DNA of 64,000 nt from Terriglobales bacterium (GCA_035487355.1 DATHMF010000050.1:1-64000); one strand, 5' to 3'. Counted from the stretch's first letter, positions 25,244 through 35,034 are shown. Translations and numbers: made by a program. Notes: generated from the letters alone by a model not told the origin.

Positions 25244-27691
25244 ATGCGTTTACTTACGCGGTTGTTCCTGGCTGGGCTCTTCGCATTTGTAGTCGCATCT
25301 GGTGCTTGGGCCCAGGTTGGCCCGGTTCTTCTCACCATCAGCCCTGGTAATTCTTCCACCACAGTTGGAACTCCGCAGCAGATGACGGCGCGGTTTGCAT
25401 TCATCGGGAACAAATCGGGTGGAAAAGATGTGACGCAACGGGTTACGTGGGTATCCTCGAACACCGGCATTGCCAGCATCAGCAATTCGGGAAACATCAC
25501 AGCCATCAGCCGCGGAACTGTAACCATCAGCGCCACCAGCGGGCCGTTTCATTCATCAACGACATTCACGGTCATTCCTAACGGCCCTACCGTCTCTTCG
25601 ATCGCAGTTACGCCGGCTACTCCTTCTGTGCCAAAAGGATTGAAACAACAGTTCACGGCAACCGCCACTTTTTCAGACAGCAGCACACAGGACGTGACCG
25701 CAGCCGCCACCTGGAGCTCGACCATGACTTCGGTAGCAACCGTGACAGGGGGTCTTGCCCGCACGCTCAACCAAGGCTCAACTCTGATTACGGCTAGCTT
25801 CAGCGGCAAAAACGGGTCAACCACGCTCACGGTAACGCCACCTGTGTTTCAACGCGTGAGCGTTGCTCCACAGAATTTTTCGCTGGGGTTTGGCTTGACG
25901 CAGCAGTACTCCGCTTTCGCCGTCTACTCCGATAACAGCACTGTGAATGTAACGAGCTCCTCCACCTGGAACTCAACAAGTAGCGGCGTGGCCACGGTAG
26001 GCGCAACCACCGGCTTGGTTACAAGCCAGGGTCCAGGCACAACCACGATTTCCGCCCAATACAATGCAATGATGGGTTCAACCCAGTTGACGGTCATTCT
26101 GCCAACTTCAATTTCCATTTCACCTCCTAATCCACAAGTGGCGCTTGCGGGCACGCTGCAATTAGCGGCAATTGGCCACTTCATGGATGGCAGTACGAGC
26201 GATCTCACAAACTTCGCGGTCTGGTCATCCAACAATTCCGGTGGCGTTTCCGTCAATACCTCGGGGTTGATTACGGGCAACACGGTGGGAGCCGGCGCAA
26301 CCATCAGCGCAACCGTCGGGCCCACCACCGGCACCACAAGCGCTACGGTTGGCTTTTCCAATGCTAGTTTGAATGGACACTATGCGTTTCAATTCAACGG
26401 GGCAGACTCGCAGGTCATTTTCCTGGCTGCAGGCGACTTTTTAGCAGATGGTAACGGTCATCTCAGTGGTGTCGAAGACTTCAATGGACAAAGCGTCCAG
26501 GCCGGCGCCGCTTTTACCGGCACATACAGTGTTGGGCTCGATGGGCGCGGCAGCGCCACTCTCAGCACGGGTGACACGCTAAGGTTTGTCATCACCGCGA
26601 GTGGGGCGGGAACCCTCATAGAGTTCAACGCCTCCGCGCAAGGCTCGGGAACAATAGTATTGCAAGACGTAAATGCATTTATGAACTCCACGCTGCAAGG
26701 TGAGTTTGCATTTTTGTTTGCCGGCGCCGGCGGCGACGGTAAAGTTACGACCGCTGTTGGCAAACTCAACGCTGATGCTTCCGGGAACATTTTCAGCGGG
26801 GCCGAAGACGTGAATGACGGAGGAATTCTCAGCAGCGACACGTTCACGGGAAGCTACACTTTGGGCAGCAACGGCCGCGGCACCGCCACAACCATTAATA
26901 ACGGCAAGACTACTCATTACGCTTTCTACATTGTCAACAGCAATGAGGTCTTGTTCATTGGTCTGGACTTCACCCCGGCATTTCTGGGCTTTGCCGACCG
27001 GCGCAGCGCCAGCACATTCTCCAATGGCTCTTTAGGCGGTGCCTACGTCTTCTCCGAAGGCGGAGTCACAACGTCAGGAGTGTTCGCCGCAGTCGGCCGC
27101 TTTAACGCAGATGGCGCCGGGAACATTAGTCTGGGAGTGGAAGACGAGAATAACGCAGGTGGGGTCGCGGAGAATCTTGCATTTAGTGGGAACTACAGTA
27201 TCGCTTCCAATGGCCGGGGCACAGCCACTTTGAACAGCACGTTTGGCGCAACTCACTTCGTGTTTTATGTAGTCTCGCCGACAGTAACGTTTTTCATGGA
27301 TACTGACTCCAATGCCGTTGTATCCGGGAACATAGAAAGTAGCCAGAACAGCGGCTTTTCGACCTCTTCTTTAAATGGAAATTTTGGCTTCGAATTAGAC
27401 GGCGCGACTGCTACCGCGGGTTTTGGCCTGGCAGTTTCTGCCCAGATGTCGGCCGATGGAAGCGGCAACCTTACTGGTACTGAGGACGTAAACAACAACG
27501 GCACGCTCACCGCCGATGCTCCCTTAAGCGGCTCCTATTCCATCGAATCCAATGGACGAGGTACAGCCGATATTACTGCCCGAGGAACCACTTCAAGATT
27601 CCATTTCTACCTGGCGTCAGGAAATCGCGTGAGGATCGTAGAAGTTAGCGCTTCAGAGCTTCTGCTCGGGTTTGGATTGAAGCAGTTCTGA
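25244..27691 (+). CDS. Secreted protein with four BIG2-type Ig domains and four acidobacterial ~120-residue repeats
   Basis: The ATG at 25244 begins a signal peptide (LTRLFLAGLFAFVVASGAWAQ). Residues about 25-370 hold four bacterial Ig-like group 2 domains with the repeating pattern 'DVT..VTWSS...VATV...G..T.ISA'. Residues about 372-815 hold four copies of a second repeat of about 110-120 residues, each beginning SLNG-Y-F and containing ADGxGNxxxGVEDxNxGG and GTYSVxSNGRGTA. The protein should be surface-exposed or secreted, perhaps adhesive; no catalytic motif is seen. The gap 24938-25243 before it contains no gene; I see no riboswitch there. Confidence 0.85.
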   Translation: MRLLTRLFLAGLFAFVVASGAWAQVGPVLLTISPGNSSTTVGTPQQMTARFAFIGNKSGGKDVTQRVTWVSSNTGIASISNSGNITAISRGTVTISATSGPFHSSTTFTVIPNGPTVSSIAVTPATPSVPKGLKQQFTATATFSDSSTQDVTAAATWSSTMTSVATVTGGLARTLNQGSTLITASFSGKNGSTTLTVTPPVFQRVSVAPQNFSLGFGLTQQYSAFAVYSDNSTVNVTSSSTWNSTSSGVATVGATTGLVTSQGPGTTTISAQYNAMMGSTQLTVILPTSISISPPNPQVALAGTLQLAAIGHFMDGSTSDLTNFAVWSSNNSGGVSVNTSGLITGNTVGAGATISATVGPTTGTTSATVGFSNASLNGHYAFQFNGADSQVIFLAAGDFLADGNGHLSGVEDFNGQSVQAGAAFTGTYSVGLDGRGSATLSTGDTLRFVITASGAGTLIEFNASAQGSGTIVLQDVNAFMNSTLQGEFAFLFAGAGGDGKVTTAVGKLNADASGNIFSGAEDVNDGGILSSDTFTGSYTLGSNGRGTATTINNGKTTHYAFYIVNSNEVLFIGLDFTPAFLGFADRRSASTFSNGSLGGAYVFSEGGVTTSGVFAAVGRFNADGAGNISLGVEDENNAGGVAENLAFSGNYSIASNGRGTATLNSTFGATHFVFYVVSPTVTFFMDTDSNAVVSGNIESSQNSGFSTSSLNGNFGFELDGATATAGFGLAVSAQMSADGSGNLTGTEDVNNNGTLTADAPLSGSYSIESNGRGTADITARGTTSRFHFYLASGNRVRIVEVSASELLLGFGLKQF

Positions 27692-27800
27692 GCGCTTATG
27701 CTTTTTTCCCGAAGGTTCACAACGCTGACGGGGCGGAAGAGGAAAGCTCTGGACTGCAAAGATAGATTGGAAACAGATTTAAGATCGAACTTCCAACAGC

Positions 27801-28175
27801 ATGAGTATGGGTATAAACAAAGACACCCTGATTATGGAGTTGCAGTCCGCTATCACCGGATTTGTGATTGATCCCGAATGGATACCTGACAATCTCGGTT
27901 ATCTGATCATCAACGATCTGGCAAGGTATATGTGTGATCAGGCGTTCTTATCTGATTGGGAAGAATTGAAGAAGGGCATGGATTTTCTTGAAAGATCTCT
28001 CGAAGGTGGAGACTCCTACATGCGCGACTTGGTTCACGAGTGCCTCGAAACCTTCTTGTCGTGCGACCACGTTGGAGAAATCAAAAAGTACTTTGGTCCT
28101 CAAACCTTGGAGTTATGGAATCAATTCATGGACGAAACCTATCAACGAAGAGTGCGGGATAGGAACTTGCATTAG
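27801..28175 (+). CDS. Small acidic cytoplasmic protein, unknown
   Basis: A 124-residue helical protein rich in Asp/Glu and Leu (YLIINDLARYMCDQAFLSDW, MRDLVHECLETFLSCDHVG), without signal or membrane segment. Its size and composition resemble polymorphic-toxin immunity proteins, but I cannot assign a family and no toxin gene is adjacent. A second small frame follows 55 bases later. No clear Shine-Dalgarno sequence precedes the ATG. Confidence 0.6.
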   Translation: MSMGINKDTLIMELQSAITGFVIDPEWIPDNLGYLIINDLARYMCDQAFLSDWEELKKGMDFLERSLEGGDSYMRDLVHECLETFLSCDHVGEIKKYFGPQTLELWNQFMDETYQRRVRDRNLH

Positions 28176-28230
28176 AAACAACTGAATTATTGGGCGAAAA
28201 TATTGGTTCACTGAGGCACGGCCACTGACA

Positions 28231-28458
28231 ATGGGCATAAGCGAAACGCCGCATTCCAAATTCCGACATCTGTATGCAATTGTGAGAATTGATCTTCCTG
28301 TAAACGCGGACAGCCCGGAGAACAGCATCGCTGTGGTTAAGGTGTTTTCTTCAAAGCTCGCTGCTGAGCAGGAAGTGTCTCGGTTGAACAGACTAAACTC
28401 TGGAAAAGAGTGCCGTTACGTAATGAATGTTACTCGGCTGATGCCCTCCGCAAACTGA
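28231..28458 (+). CDS. Small hypothetical protein (75 residues)
   Basis: A short frame with a beta-alpha-beta-like pattern (YAIVRIDLPVNADSPENS, FSSKLAAEQEVSRLNRLN) and codon usage like its neighbours. It may be co-transcribed with the preceding 124-residue gene. There is no recognisable domain and no strong ribosome site, so it is only moderately supported. Confidence 0.45.
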   Translation: MGISETPHSKFRHLYAIVRIDLPVNADSPENSIAVVKVFSSKLAAEQEVSRLNRLNSGKECRYVMNVTRLMPSAN

Positions 28459-28857
28459 TTGGTTTTCGCTCTTATCCAATCAGAGCTAAAAGCCTTTTGA
28501 TCATCACTGCTCTCGAGGGTGGCCGATCCTAGCTTGTTACCATTTCCCGCCCACTGAAGATCATGGCCCCATTGTGGTATCAAAGCCTTAATTTCTGAGC
28601 AAGCTTGGACTATCATCGTCCCTGGAAGCCTGCCCCGGTGCGCCGGGCGTGTATCTGCATCCAAGGATGCGGGCTTGTTAGAAAAAAAGCCCTAACGTTC
28701 TTTGAAAACTTTATGGCTTGAACGCCTCTGGTGAGCTTTGGTTTTGGCTAAAGCTAAGGGATAAGAGCTTCTTCTTCACGACCCAACCTGGTAAGGGGGG
28801 TACCCCCTAAACCGGTCCGAGCAATCCGCGTCCATCCGCGTTGAGTTTTTCTGAGAA

Positions 28858-29137
28858 CTGAGAACTGCCTCAGCAAGTCCCCCGCCCTGACATCAACGTT
28901 AGCCGCTAGATATGCGGGCGATTAGCGTTGTTTTAGGGTCCTACCCACTACCTAGCAAGTACCCCCGTCTCCCGCTACTTGAGGGCCATCCGCGCAAGCC
29001 AAGTGATTGCTTTTCACCTGAGAATCGAGAGCTGAGAACTGCCTCAGCTAGTCCCCACCCTGACATCAACGCCAGCCGCTGGATATGCGGTGATCAGCGT
29101 TGTTTTTAGAGCTCTGCCCACTACCTAGCAAGTACCC
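28858..29137. repeat. Two direct copies of a ~107-base repeat with heptamer and CTAGCAAGTACCCC ends
   Basis: Copies at 28858-28965 and 29032-29137 share CTGAGAACTGCCTCAGC, CCCTGACATCAACG, AGCCGCT-GATATGCGG, AGCGTTGTTTTAG and CCACTACCTAGCAAGTACCCC. In reverse orientation this is ACTTGCTAG ... GGGGACTTGCTG followed by CAGTTCTCAG, the same order as in the 47.05-47.47 kb repeats. The rest of the 28459-29165 gap holds no gene. Confidence 0.8.
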
Positions 29138-29165
29138 CACTTTCCAGGTTTGCGCTGAAGCAGTT

Positions 29166-30743
29166 CTAAGGCAACAACTCGTAACTTACGAACGCAAACT
29201 TCTTCGAATCAGGCGACCAGGAATTAACATTGATCGTACCTTGGCCTCCGAAGAATCTCGTCAAGACCTGAATGGCGCGATCCCCCTCCGCCGACGGAGT
29301 GGAATCCGCCTTGGCCGCCGGCAGTGGCATCATGCGCAACTGGACTGCAGTCTTGAAGTCGTGCCCTTTAGTGCCCGGCGGGAATGATAGCAAGAGAAGC
29401 CACTTGCCATCCGGGGAGGGATGAGGGAACCAGTCTTCCTGGGCATCGGCGGTAATGCGCACCGCGTCATGGTCGTCGGCCCCCGCACCCGCGGCTGGGA
29501 ATCTCCAAATATCCCAGCCTCCGGAGCGATAGGAATTGATATAGATCCACTTTCCGTCGGGCGAGTAATCGGGCCCATCATCAAAAGCAGGATTGGATGT
29601 GAGCCGCTCCTCCTCCCCGCCATTCACCGGGACTCGATAGATATTAAAGTGGCCGCCGCGCTCTCCGACAAAAGCCAGCCAGTGGTTGTCCGGCGACCAG
29701 CCGTGAAAATAACTCGGAATATGCGCCGTCAGCAGTTGCGGCTTGGTGCCGTCTGCGGCGGCTACGTAGACCTGTGATCCTTTTTGAGGGGCGTGTTCGG
29801 CGGAAAACGCCAGCCGTTTCCCGTCCGGCGAAAGACCATGGTCGTTGTTGCATTTATAGGCGGGATCCAGGGCGAGCGCCTGAGGCTGCGCTTCGCCTCG
29901 CGCATCCAGAACGAAGCGGTACAGCCTGCCCCCCGAGTTCGCCACAAGATACTTTCCGTCGGGAGACCAGTTGGGCGCTTCCCAGAGTTTATCCTCCGCG
30001 TAAACAACGTGAACGCTCTTGCTCTCAAGATCATAGATTGAGATCTTGCTGCGGACTGTGCTCGGATTCCGATTCGGGTCTGTTGCCGGGAGCTCCTGGA
30101 TGCTGACGTTTGAAAATATCGCGGTCTCCAGCACATTCGCATCGTGCGAGCAAACACCCAGGCCGACATAGACCGGGCCCTGAAAATCGACGGTTGTAGT
30201 TCCCGAACGTACCAGGCTCTGTTCCGTTTGGCCCACATACATCATGAGTTGTGCTCCACGCCGCTCGATGCGCAGGCGAACCGGAGCATTGTCAGATGCT
30301 CGCACTTCAGAGGTTTCGGCTCCGGTCACGGGACGGAATTGGAGCGCGGTAAGGCCGTCTCCGTGCAAGGCCACATCGGCATAAGCCGAGTTCGCGTCTA
30401 AGCTCTGGCGCACCATCAGCGTGGCTTTGCGATGCCCCACGGCGCCTGGGCCAACAAAGCGGACATCCGCGGTCATGCTGAAATCCTGGTTGATGCGTTT
30501 CCATGCGAAATGAAACGCATCGATCGTCCCCCAGATATTTTGGCCGCCGCCGGTTACGCGATACTCACCCGTAGCGGCATCGTAGGAGACGGAGCCTTTC
30601 CGTGGCGTTTCTCCAACATCTGCGTGGCTCTCGAATAGGCCAACAGCAGGCTGCGGCGGCGGGACAGGCGAGGCTGTCCCTGAAAAAGCACCGACCGATA
30701 CAATTGCTAGAACGAAGCGCGGGAGCAATGACGAGACTCTCAT
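29166..30743 (-). CDS. Exported PD40/TolB-like beta-propeller protein with N-terminal concanavalin-like domain
   Basis: The ATG at 30743 is chosen because it starts a signal peptide (RVSSLLPRFVLAIVSVGAFSG), giving 525 residues. Residues about 30-220 look like a jelly-roll/LamG-type domain (FHFAWKRINQDFSMTADVRF, YVGLGVCSHDANVLETAIFSNV). Residues about 235-520 contain at least five WD40-like PD40 repeats (NWSPDGKYLVANSGG, GLSPDGKRLAFSA, DYSPDGKWIYINS, HPSPDGKWLLLLS, SWSPDSKKFAFVSY), as in TolB-type propellers. It should be periplasmic or secreted. A binding or scaffold role is likely; no enzyme motif is seen. Confidence 0.85.
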   Translation of the reverse strand: MRVSSLLPRFVLAIVSVGAFSGTASPVPPPQPAVGLFESHADVGETPRKGSVSYDAATGEYRVTGGGQNIWGTIDAFHFAWKRINQDFSMTADVRFVGPGAVGHRKATLMVRQSLDANSAYADVALHGDGLTALQFRPVTGAETSEVRASDNAPVRLRIERRGAQLMMYVGQTEQSLVRSGTTTVDFQGPVYVGLGVCSHDANVLETAIFSNVSIQELPATDPNRNPSTVRSKISIYDLESKSVHVVYAEDKLWEAPNWSPDGKYLVANSGGRLYRFVLDARGEAQPQALALDPAYKCNNDHGLSPDGKRLAFSAEHAPQKGSQVYVAAADGTKPQLLTAHIPSYFHGWSPDNHWLAFVGERGGHFNIYRVPVNGGEEERLTSNPAFDDGPDYSPDGKWIYINSYRSGGWDIWRFPAAGAGADDHDAVRITADAQEDWFPHPSPDGKWLLLLSFPPGTKGHDFKTAVQLRMMPLPAAKADSTPSAEGDRAIQVLTRFFGGQGTINVNSWSPDSKKFAFVSYELLP

Positions 30744-30912
30744 AGGTTTAACCAACCCGGTAGAGTTTATCAGCAAGAGTGAGCGGACGGTTGTCGAGAT
30801 GATTCTACAATTGCAGATAAAACAGATGGGCTTCCCTTGGATGCAGTCGCTTGACATCTGACGGGGGTATAATTGCTAGCTTTTCACAATCCCATCAAGA
30901 TGAGATCTGGTT

Positions 30913-31770
30913 ATGGAAGCCATGTTCAATCGTCGTCAGTTTGTCCGATTGTCTTTTGCAAGCCTGGGTGCTCTCGCCGGGAGCAAACTTGCCCTCTCAT
31001 CGGTGCGTCGCCCTCTTGGCATTCAGCTTTATTCGGTCCGGGAACAGGTAGAGTACGATCTTCCCGGGGTTCTGGCAGCTCTTCACCAGATCGGCTATAA
31101 AGAAGTTGAGCTTTATTGGAACATCTATGAGCATCCGGCTGCAGAACTGCGGCGTATGCTCGAGGACTATGATTTGCGGGCGCCAAGTGGCCACTTCGAC
31201 TATGAAGGACTCGCCGACAAGCTCGACTACGCGCAGGCGCTTGGCCTTCAATATGTGATTTGTCCCATGTTACCGAAAGATCTTTGGAACACGCTTGATG
31301 GTTTCAAGCGAGCGGCTGACCAGTTCAACCGATGGGGGGAACAAGTGCATCGTAGAGGAATGAATTTCGGTTTCCACAATCACAACTATGAATTCCATCG
31401 GTTTGGCGACATCACTGGATTTGATACGCTGCTCGAACACACAGATCCAAAGCTGGTCGCCCTGGAGATGGACTGCTATTGGATTACACAGGCCGGTGAA
31501 GATCCATTACAAATGCTTACGAAACACGGCGGCCGGATTGCCATGCTTCATCTCAAGGACCGTAAGGCAGGATTTCCTTTCTCGCAATCTCTCGATCAGT
31601 CGGCCGAGCATTTCACCGAAGTCGGAAGTGGAACGATCGGCTGGCGTGCAATCCTAATTGCGGCGGAGAAACATCACGTGCGGCACCTGTTCGTTGAACA
31701 GGACTCTGGCGACCGCCCACCGCTCGACAGCGCCCGCATCAGCTATCAGAACCTGCAATCGCTTCTTTAA
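30913..31770 (+). CDS. Tat-exported sugar phosphate isomerase/epimerase-like TIM barrel
   Basis: A 285-residue protein of the xylose-isomerase-like/AP endonuclease family 2 TIM barrel. A twin-arginine signal is visible at the start (NRRQFVRLSFASLGALAG). Family landmarks follow: LGIQLYSVRE, GYKEVELYW, GFHNHNYEF (metal-binding His/Glu region), ALEMDCYW, MLHLKDRK and the closing FVEQDSGDRPPLDSA. Such proteins isomerise or epimerise sugars or cleave related compounds; the substrate is unknown. It is divergent from the PD40 protein gene. The 216 bases after it, before the convergent response regulator, hold nothing convincing. Confidence 0.88.
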   Translation: MEAMFNRRQFVRLSFASLGALAGSKLALSSVRRPLGIQLYSVREQVEYDLPGVLAALHQIGYKEVELYWNIYEHPAAELRRMLEDYDLRAPSGHFDYEGLADKLDYAQALGLQYVICPMLPKDLWNTLDGFKRAADQFNRWGEQVHRRGMNFGFHNHNYEFHRFGDITGFDTLLEHTDPKLVALEMDCYWITQAGEDPLQMLTKHGGRIAMLHLKDRKAGFPFSQSLDQSAEHFTEVGSGTIGWRAILIAAEKHHVRHLFVEQDSGDRPPLDSARISYQNLQSLL

Positions 31771-31986
31771 AAGTTGCCGGGGGGCCGCAAAAACCAAGTC
31801 CACAATAGAACTGAAACGAGAATTCGCGGTTACCTCATGTTACTTAATGTTACGAGACCCTCGGTTTGGACAAACGAGAGAGTCTTTGCGGACCACAGGG
31901 GATCCTGCCATTGGGTCGAACGACGTCGTACAGGACAAAAGGGGGAGCGTGACTTTCATGAACCGTAGTGCGTTGTTTTGATTTCC

Positions 31987-32616
31987 TTAACCTGAAATAA
32001 TTCCGCGCTTCAGGGCTTCGGTGGCCGCTTCCGTACGGTCCTTTACGTCCAGTTTTTCCAGCACGTGGCTCACATGCTGCTTCACGGTGATCTCGGCTAT
32101 CTTCAGCGCTGCGGCAATTTCTTTGTTGCTCAAACCTCTTGCCACCATCCGAAGAACTTCCAATTCCCTGGCCGTTAGTGATCGATGAGACAATCTGGCC
32201 GCTAGAACAGATGCCGCGGTAGGATCCACATATCTCTCGCCGTTGGCGACCATTCGAATGGCGGAGAGCAGGTGTTCTCGCATTGCGCTCTTCAGGATGT
32301 ATCCAGCTGCGCCGGACCGAAAAGACCGGTAAATCTCTTCTTCTCCGGAGTGAGTCGACAACATGAGGATGCGTGCGCCCGGAAATTCGTTCAGTATGGC
32401 AGCGGTGGTTTCAATACCGCCCACGCCCGGCAAGCGAACATCCATCAGTACGAGCGTCGGACGATGTTGACGATATGCCTGGAGCGCTTCCTCGCTGGTG
32501 CCGGCTTCGGCCACAACCTTGATGTCCGGTTCCACATTCAGCGAAGCACGCAACCCCATGCGGACCACGAAATGATCGTCAACCACAAGAACGCGAATCA
32601 GCTCTGACTCAGCCAC
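31987..32616 (-). CDS. NarL/LuxR-type response regulator
   Basis: A 209-residue regulator. The receiver domain shows the acidic start (VLVVDDH), the phospho-acceptor Asp in LVLMDVRLPG, and the T/S and K positions (MLSTHS, ILKS). The C-terminal LuxR helix-turn-helix reads LTARELEVLRMVARGLSNKEIAAAL...TVKQHV. It starts at GTG 32616, which overlaps the stop codon of the histidine kinase gene by one base, so the pair is translationally coupled. It most likely controls the divergent TonB-dependent receptor gene at 35.0 kb through sites in the shared intergenic region. Confidence 0.95.
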   Translation of the reverse strand: MAESELIRVLVVDDHFVVRMGLRASLNVEPDIKVVAEAGTSEEALQAYRQHRPTLVLMDVRLPGVGGIETTAAILNEFPGARILMLSTHSGEEEIYRSFRSGAAGYILKSAMREHLLSAIRMVANGERYVDPTAASVLAARLSHRSLTARELEVLRMVARGLSNKEIAAALKIAEITVKQHVSHVLEKLDVKDRTEAATEALKRGIISG

Positions 32617-34715
32617 TATCCCATACCTGCCGTGTTTGCAGTACTGCGCGGCACTTCCAAGACAACACGGGTACCGCGTCCCGGTTTACTATCGATCTCC
32701 AGATGTGAGCCCAACGCCTGTGCTCGCTCTCGCATGCCGAGCAAACCAAAATGGCCTGAACCGTTGCGAAAAGAATTGTTGGACTCAAACCCGCACCCGT
32801 CGTCGGCCACGGATAGACGCACCAGTTGCGGACAAAACTGCAAGAGCACGGTGACGCAGCCCGGCCGTGCATGTTTCACCGCGTTGGTCACAGCCTCTTG
32901 CCCGATGCGCAGCAGATTCAACTCAGCTGTGGTCGCCAACCGCTGGGGCTCGCCTTCTACTTTCACGTCAATCCTGGTGTGGTCGCCATTGGCCATCGAC
33001 TTCATGGTTTGGGTAAGGGCCGACACCAAATCTCCCTCCTCAAGCATGCGGCAGCGCAAATCCCATACGGAGCGATGGGTTTCGATCATGCTGCGACGGC
33101 TCATATTGCGGGCCGTCTCGACCGCTTGCCGAGCGGTTTGCGGTGTCTGCTGAAAACAGTCGACCGCCAGGTCCAATTGCATCGTAATGCCTGCAAGTTC
33201 CTGTTCCAGAGTGTCGTGCAGCTCTCGCGCAATCCGGTCGCGCTCTTCGTGAATGACCACCATGCGTATCTTCTCCCGAGCAATGGCCATCTGTGCGCGC
33301 AGACGGTCACTCACAACCACCAGAAGAACAATGACAACAAGAAGCACAACGATGCAAACCCGCAGAAGCCACAAGGCGTGGTTCAAACTCCACCAGGATG
33401 GCGCGCGCAAGACTGTAATATCGGAGGGTGCGCTGATCAACAAACGAAACGATTGCGGAGCTCCCCATAGGCCCCCGCTTTGCACCAGGCAGACGCCGGT
33501 CACACGCACTTCGCTGCTCGGGGAAATGGCGAGCATACGCTCCAGTGCGGTATCTGTTTGTGCGCTTACCGTGAATACCCTTGTGCCGGTTTGTAAAAGA
33601 AAGCTCGAACCGTCAGGCGGCCCCTCGCGCTGCAGGACCTTTGCGTCAATACTGACCAGGCGGCCGTCGAACCGCTCCAGCGGTCCTCTGAGTTCCATCG
33701 CAATTGCCGGCGAAGGAAGTGAGCGGCCAACCTTGCGGAACAGAGCATCCTCCAGTATGGGCGTGGATTCTCCCACTGCGGGAAAGCCGGATGCTTCTAC
33801 CAAATCTCCAGGTTCAAGAAGACCCGCTTGCTGGCTCAGAACCCGCAATCCCTGTCCGTTGGTTTCAAGAAGAAGCGAGTTGCCCGGTTGCTGATACACA
33901 AGAACGCCCCGCACTCGCACTCGCCGGAAAACATCCTGGTCAGGAGAGTAGCGCAGGAGCTCCTCGAACGACACTTCCTTAGCTCGTTCCGCTTCTTGAA
34001 CCAAGCTCAGCCGTGGCACATAGAGCAGCACTCCTACGAATTGCCGATGGAAGTTAAACAGAGTTCCACACACTCCTTCAATGACGACCTGTCGATCGAT
34101 CCAAGCCGAAGCGTCGAGTTCGCGTGTGATCGGGACTCGAAGCTTAAAGCTCCCGCCACCGGAAGCAACAGTCATAGCCAGCGTTGTTTCTCGCCACGAT
34201 TTACGGTCAATCGATGCCGATAACACGGTCCCACGCACTTGCACCCATTGACTGTCGCGCTGTCCATTGGCCAATTCGCTCCAGGAATAAAGCCGGGCCT
34301 GTGGCAATCTGCCCGGGCCAAGAACCCGCAGCTTGCGCTCGAGAACAACCGGGGCAAATCGACCCGGTCCAGTGATACCCTCAATTTCCACCCGGTCGCC
34401 AAAATGGTGAGGAAAAACCGTTGCACGACTGCCTTCGACATAGATGCCTGCAGTGCCATCTTGTACAAAGAAATCCGGAGCAGGAACATCATCCGTGATG
34501 ACTCCACGAATGCGCACGGGATACCCGCGCTGCGCCTCCGCCGGCGTGAGCTTTCTCACTTGTTCCACACGGGTGAGTAAAGGAAGTGGCATTGACTGCG
34601 CCAATGCAGAGAATGCTCCCACCCAGTGCAAAAATATCAGCAGCAGGCCACGCAAGATGACCGGCGTCAGTCCTTGCTTGTGCAAAGGCGTCACGCCCAG
34701 ATTTAGGTGCCTCAT
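32616..34715 (-). CDS. Sensor histidine kinase (HisKA_3 type) with exported OB-fold-like sensor region
   Basis: The ATG at 34715 is preferred over frame extension to 34841; it gives about 699 residues. An N-terminal hydrophobic segment (VILRGLLLIFLHWVGAFSALAQ) exports a sensor region of ~430 residues with repeated OB-fold-like modules (YPVRIRGVITDDVPAPDFFV, VQVRGTVLSA, VRVRGVLVYQQ). A single membrane helix follows (LLRVCIVVLLVVIVLLVVV), then the dimerisation/phosphoacceptor motif ERDRIARELHDTLEQ and a HATPase domain with NAVKHA, DDGCGF and GHFGLLGMRERA. The partner regulator is the next gene. What it senses is not visible; its position opposite a receptor suggests a transported substrate. Confidence 0.9.
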   Translation of the reverse strand: MRHLNLGVTPLHKQGLTPVILRGLLLIFLHWVGAFSALAQSMPLPLLTRVEQVRKLTPAEAQRGYPVRIRGVITDDVPAPDFFVQDGTAGIYVEGSRATVFPHHFGDRVEIEGITGPGRFAPVVLERKLRVLGPGRLPQARLYSWSELANGQRDSQWVQVRGTVLSASIDRKSWRETTLAMTVASGGGSFKLRVPITRELDASAWIDRQVVIEGVCGTLFNFHRQFVGVLLYVPRLSLVQEAERAKEVSFEELLRYSPDQDVFRRVRVRGVLVYQQPGNSLLLETNGQGLRVLSQQAGLLEPGDLVEASGFPAVGESTPILEDALFRKVGRSLPSPAIAMELRGPLERFDGRLVSIDAKVLQREGPPDGSSFLLQTGTRVFTVSAQTDTALERMLAISPSSEVRVTGVCLVQSGGLWGAPQSFRLLISAPSDITVLRAPSWWSLNHALWLLRVCIVVLLVVIVLLVVVSDRLRAQMAIAREKIRMVVIHEERDRIARELHDTLEQELAGITMQLDLAVDCFQQTPQTARQAVETARNMSRRSMIETHRSVWDLRCRMLEEGDLVSALTQTMKSMANGDHTRIDVKVEGEPQRLATTAELNLLRIGQEAVTNAVKHARPGCVTVLLQFCPQLVRLSVADDGCGFESNNSFRNGSGHFGLLGMRERAQALGSHLEIDSKPGRGTRVVLEVPRSTANTAGMG

Positions 34716-34839
34716 TGAATGTCGGTTTCCGTCCCAATCATACAACGGAGCCGGTTGCGTAGATTCCCAAAAATGCACTATCCCACTTCTGCCCAAATTG
34801 GTCATCAGATTTGCAACAAACTGCAGTTGGCACATAGGC

Positions 34840-34851
34840 ATACGATCGTAT
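34840..34851. promoter_or_regulatory. Perfect 12-base palindrome ATACGATCGTAT
   Basis: A perfect palindrome lies between the kinase gene start and the divergent receptor gene, about 125 bases upstream of the kinase start codon. It is a candidate site for the neighbouring NarL-type regulator, or a chance palindrome. Confidence 0.3.
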
Positions 34852-34952
34852 TGTTATCGAGACCATCTTCAGGACAGTAGATTTCAACCCGTCATATTTC
34901 TAAAATCCCTCCTCGAACTTCACTACTGATTCGTTCGTGCGCGGATTCTCGA

Positions 34953-35002
34953 GATCCGAAGGCACGTTAAATTCCAAGATCCGAAAGCACGTTAAATTCC
35001 AA
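34953..35002 (+). promoter_or_regulatory. Two tandem 25-base direct repeats upstream of the receptor gene
   Basis: Two adjacent copies of GATCCGAA-R-GCACGTTAAATTCCAA differ at one base (G or A) and run head-to-tail with a 25-base period, ending 32 bases before the receptor start. They lie in the region divergent from the two-component operon, so they may be tandem operators, or a recent duplication. Confidence 0.5.
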
Positions 35003-35034
35003 AGGAGAGAAACCGGTTTCCTTCAGGCCTAAAG

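Noticed and set aside
27801-28175. Toxin immunity protein
   Set aside because: Size and acidity fit, but there is no adjacent toxin gene and I cannot place the sequence in an immunity family, so only 'unknown' is claimed.
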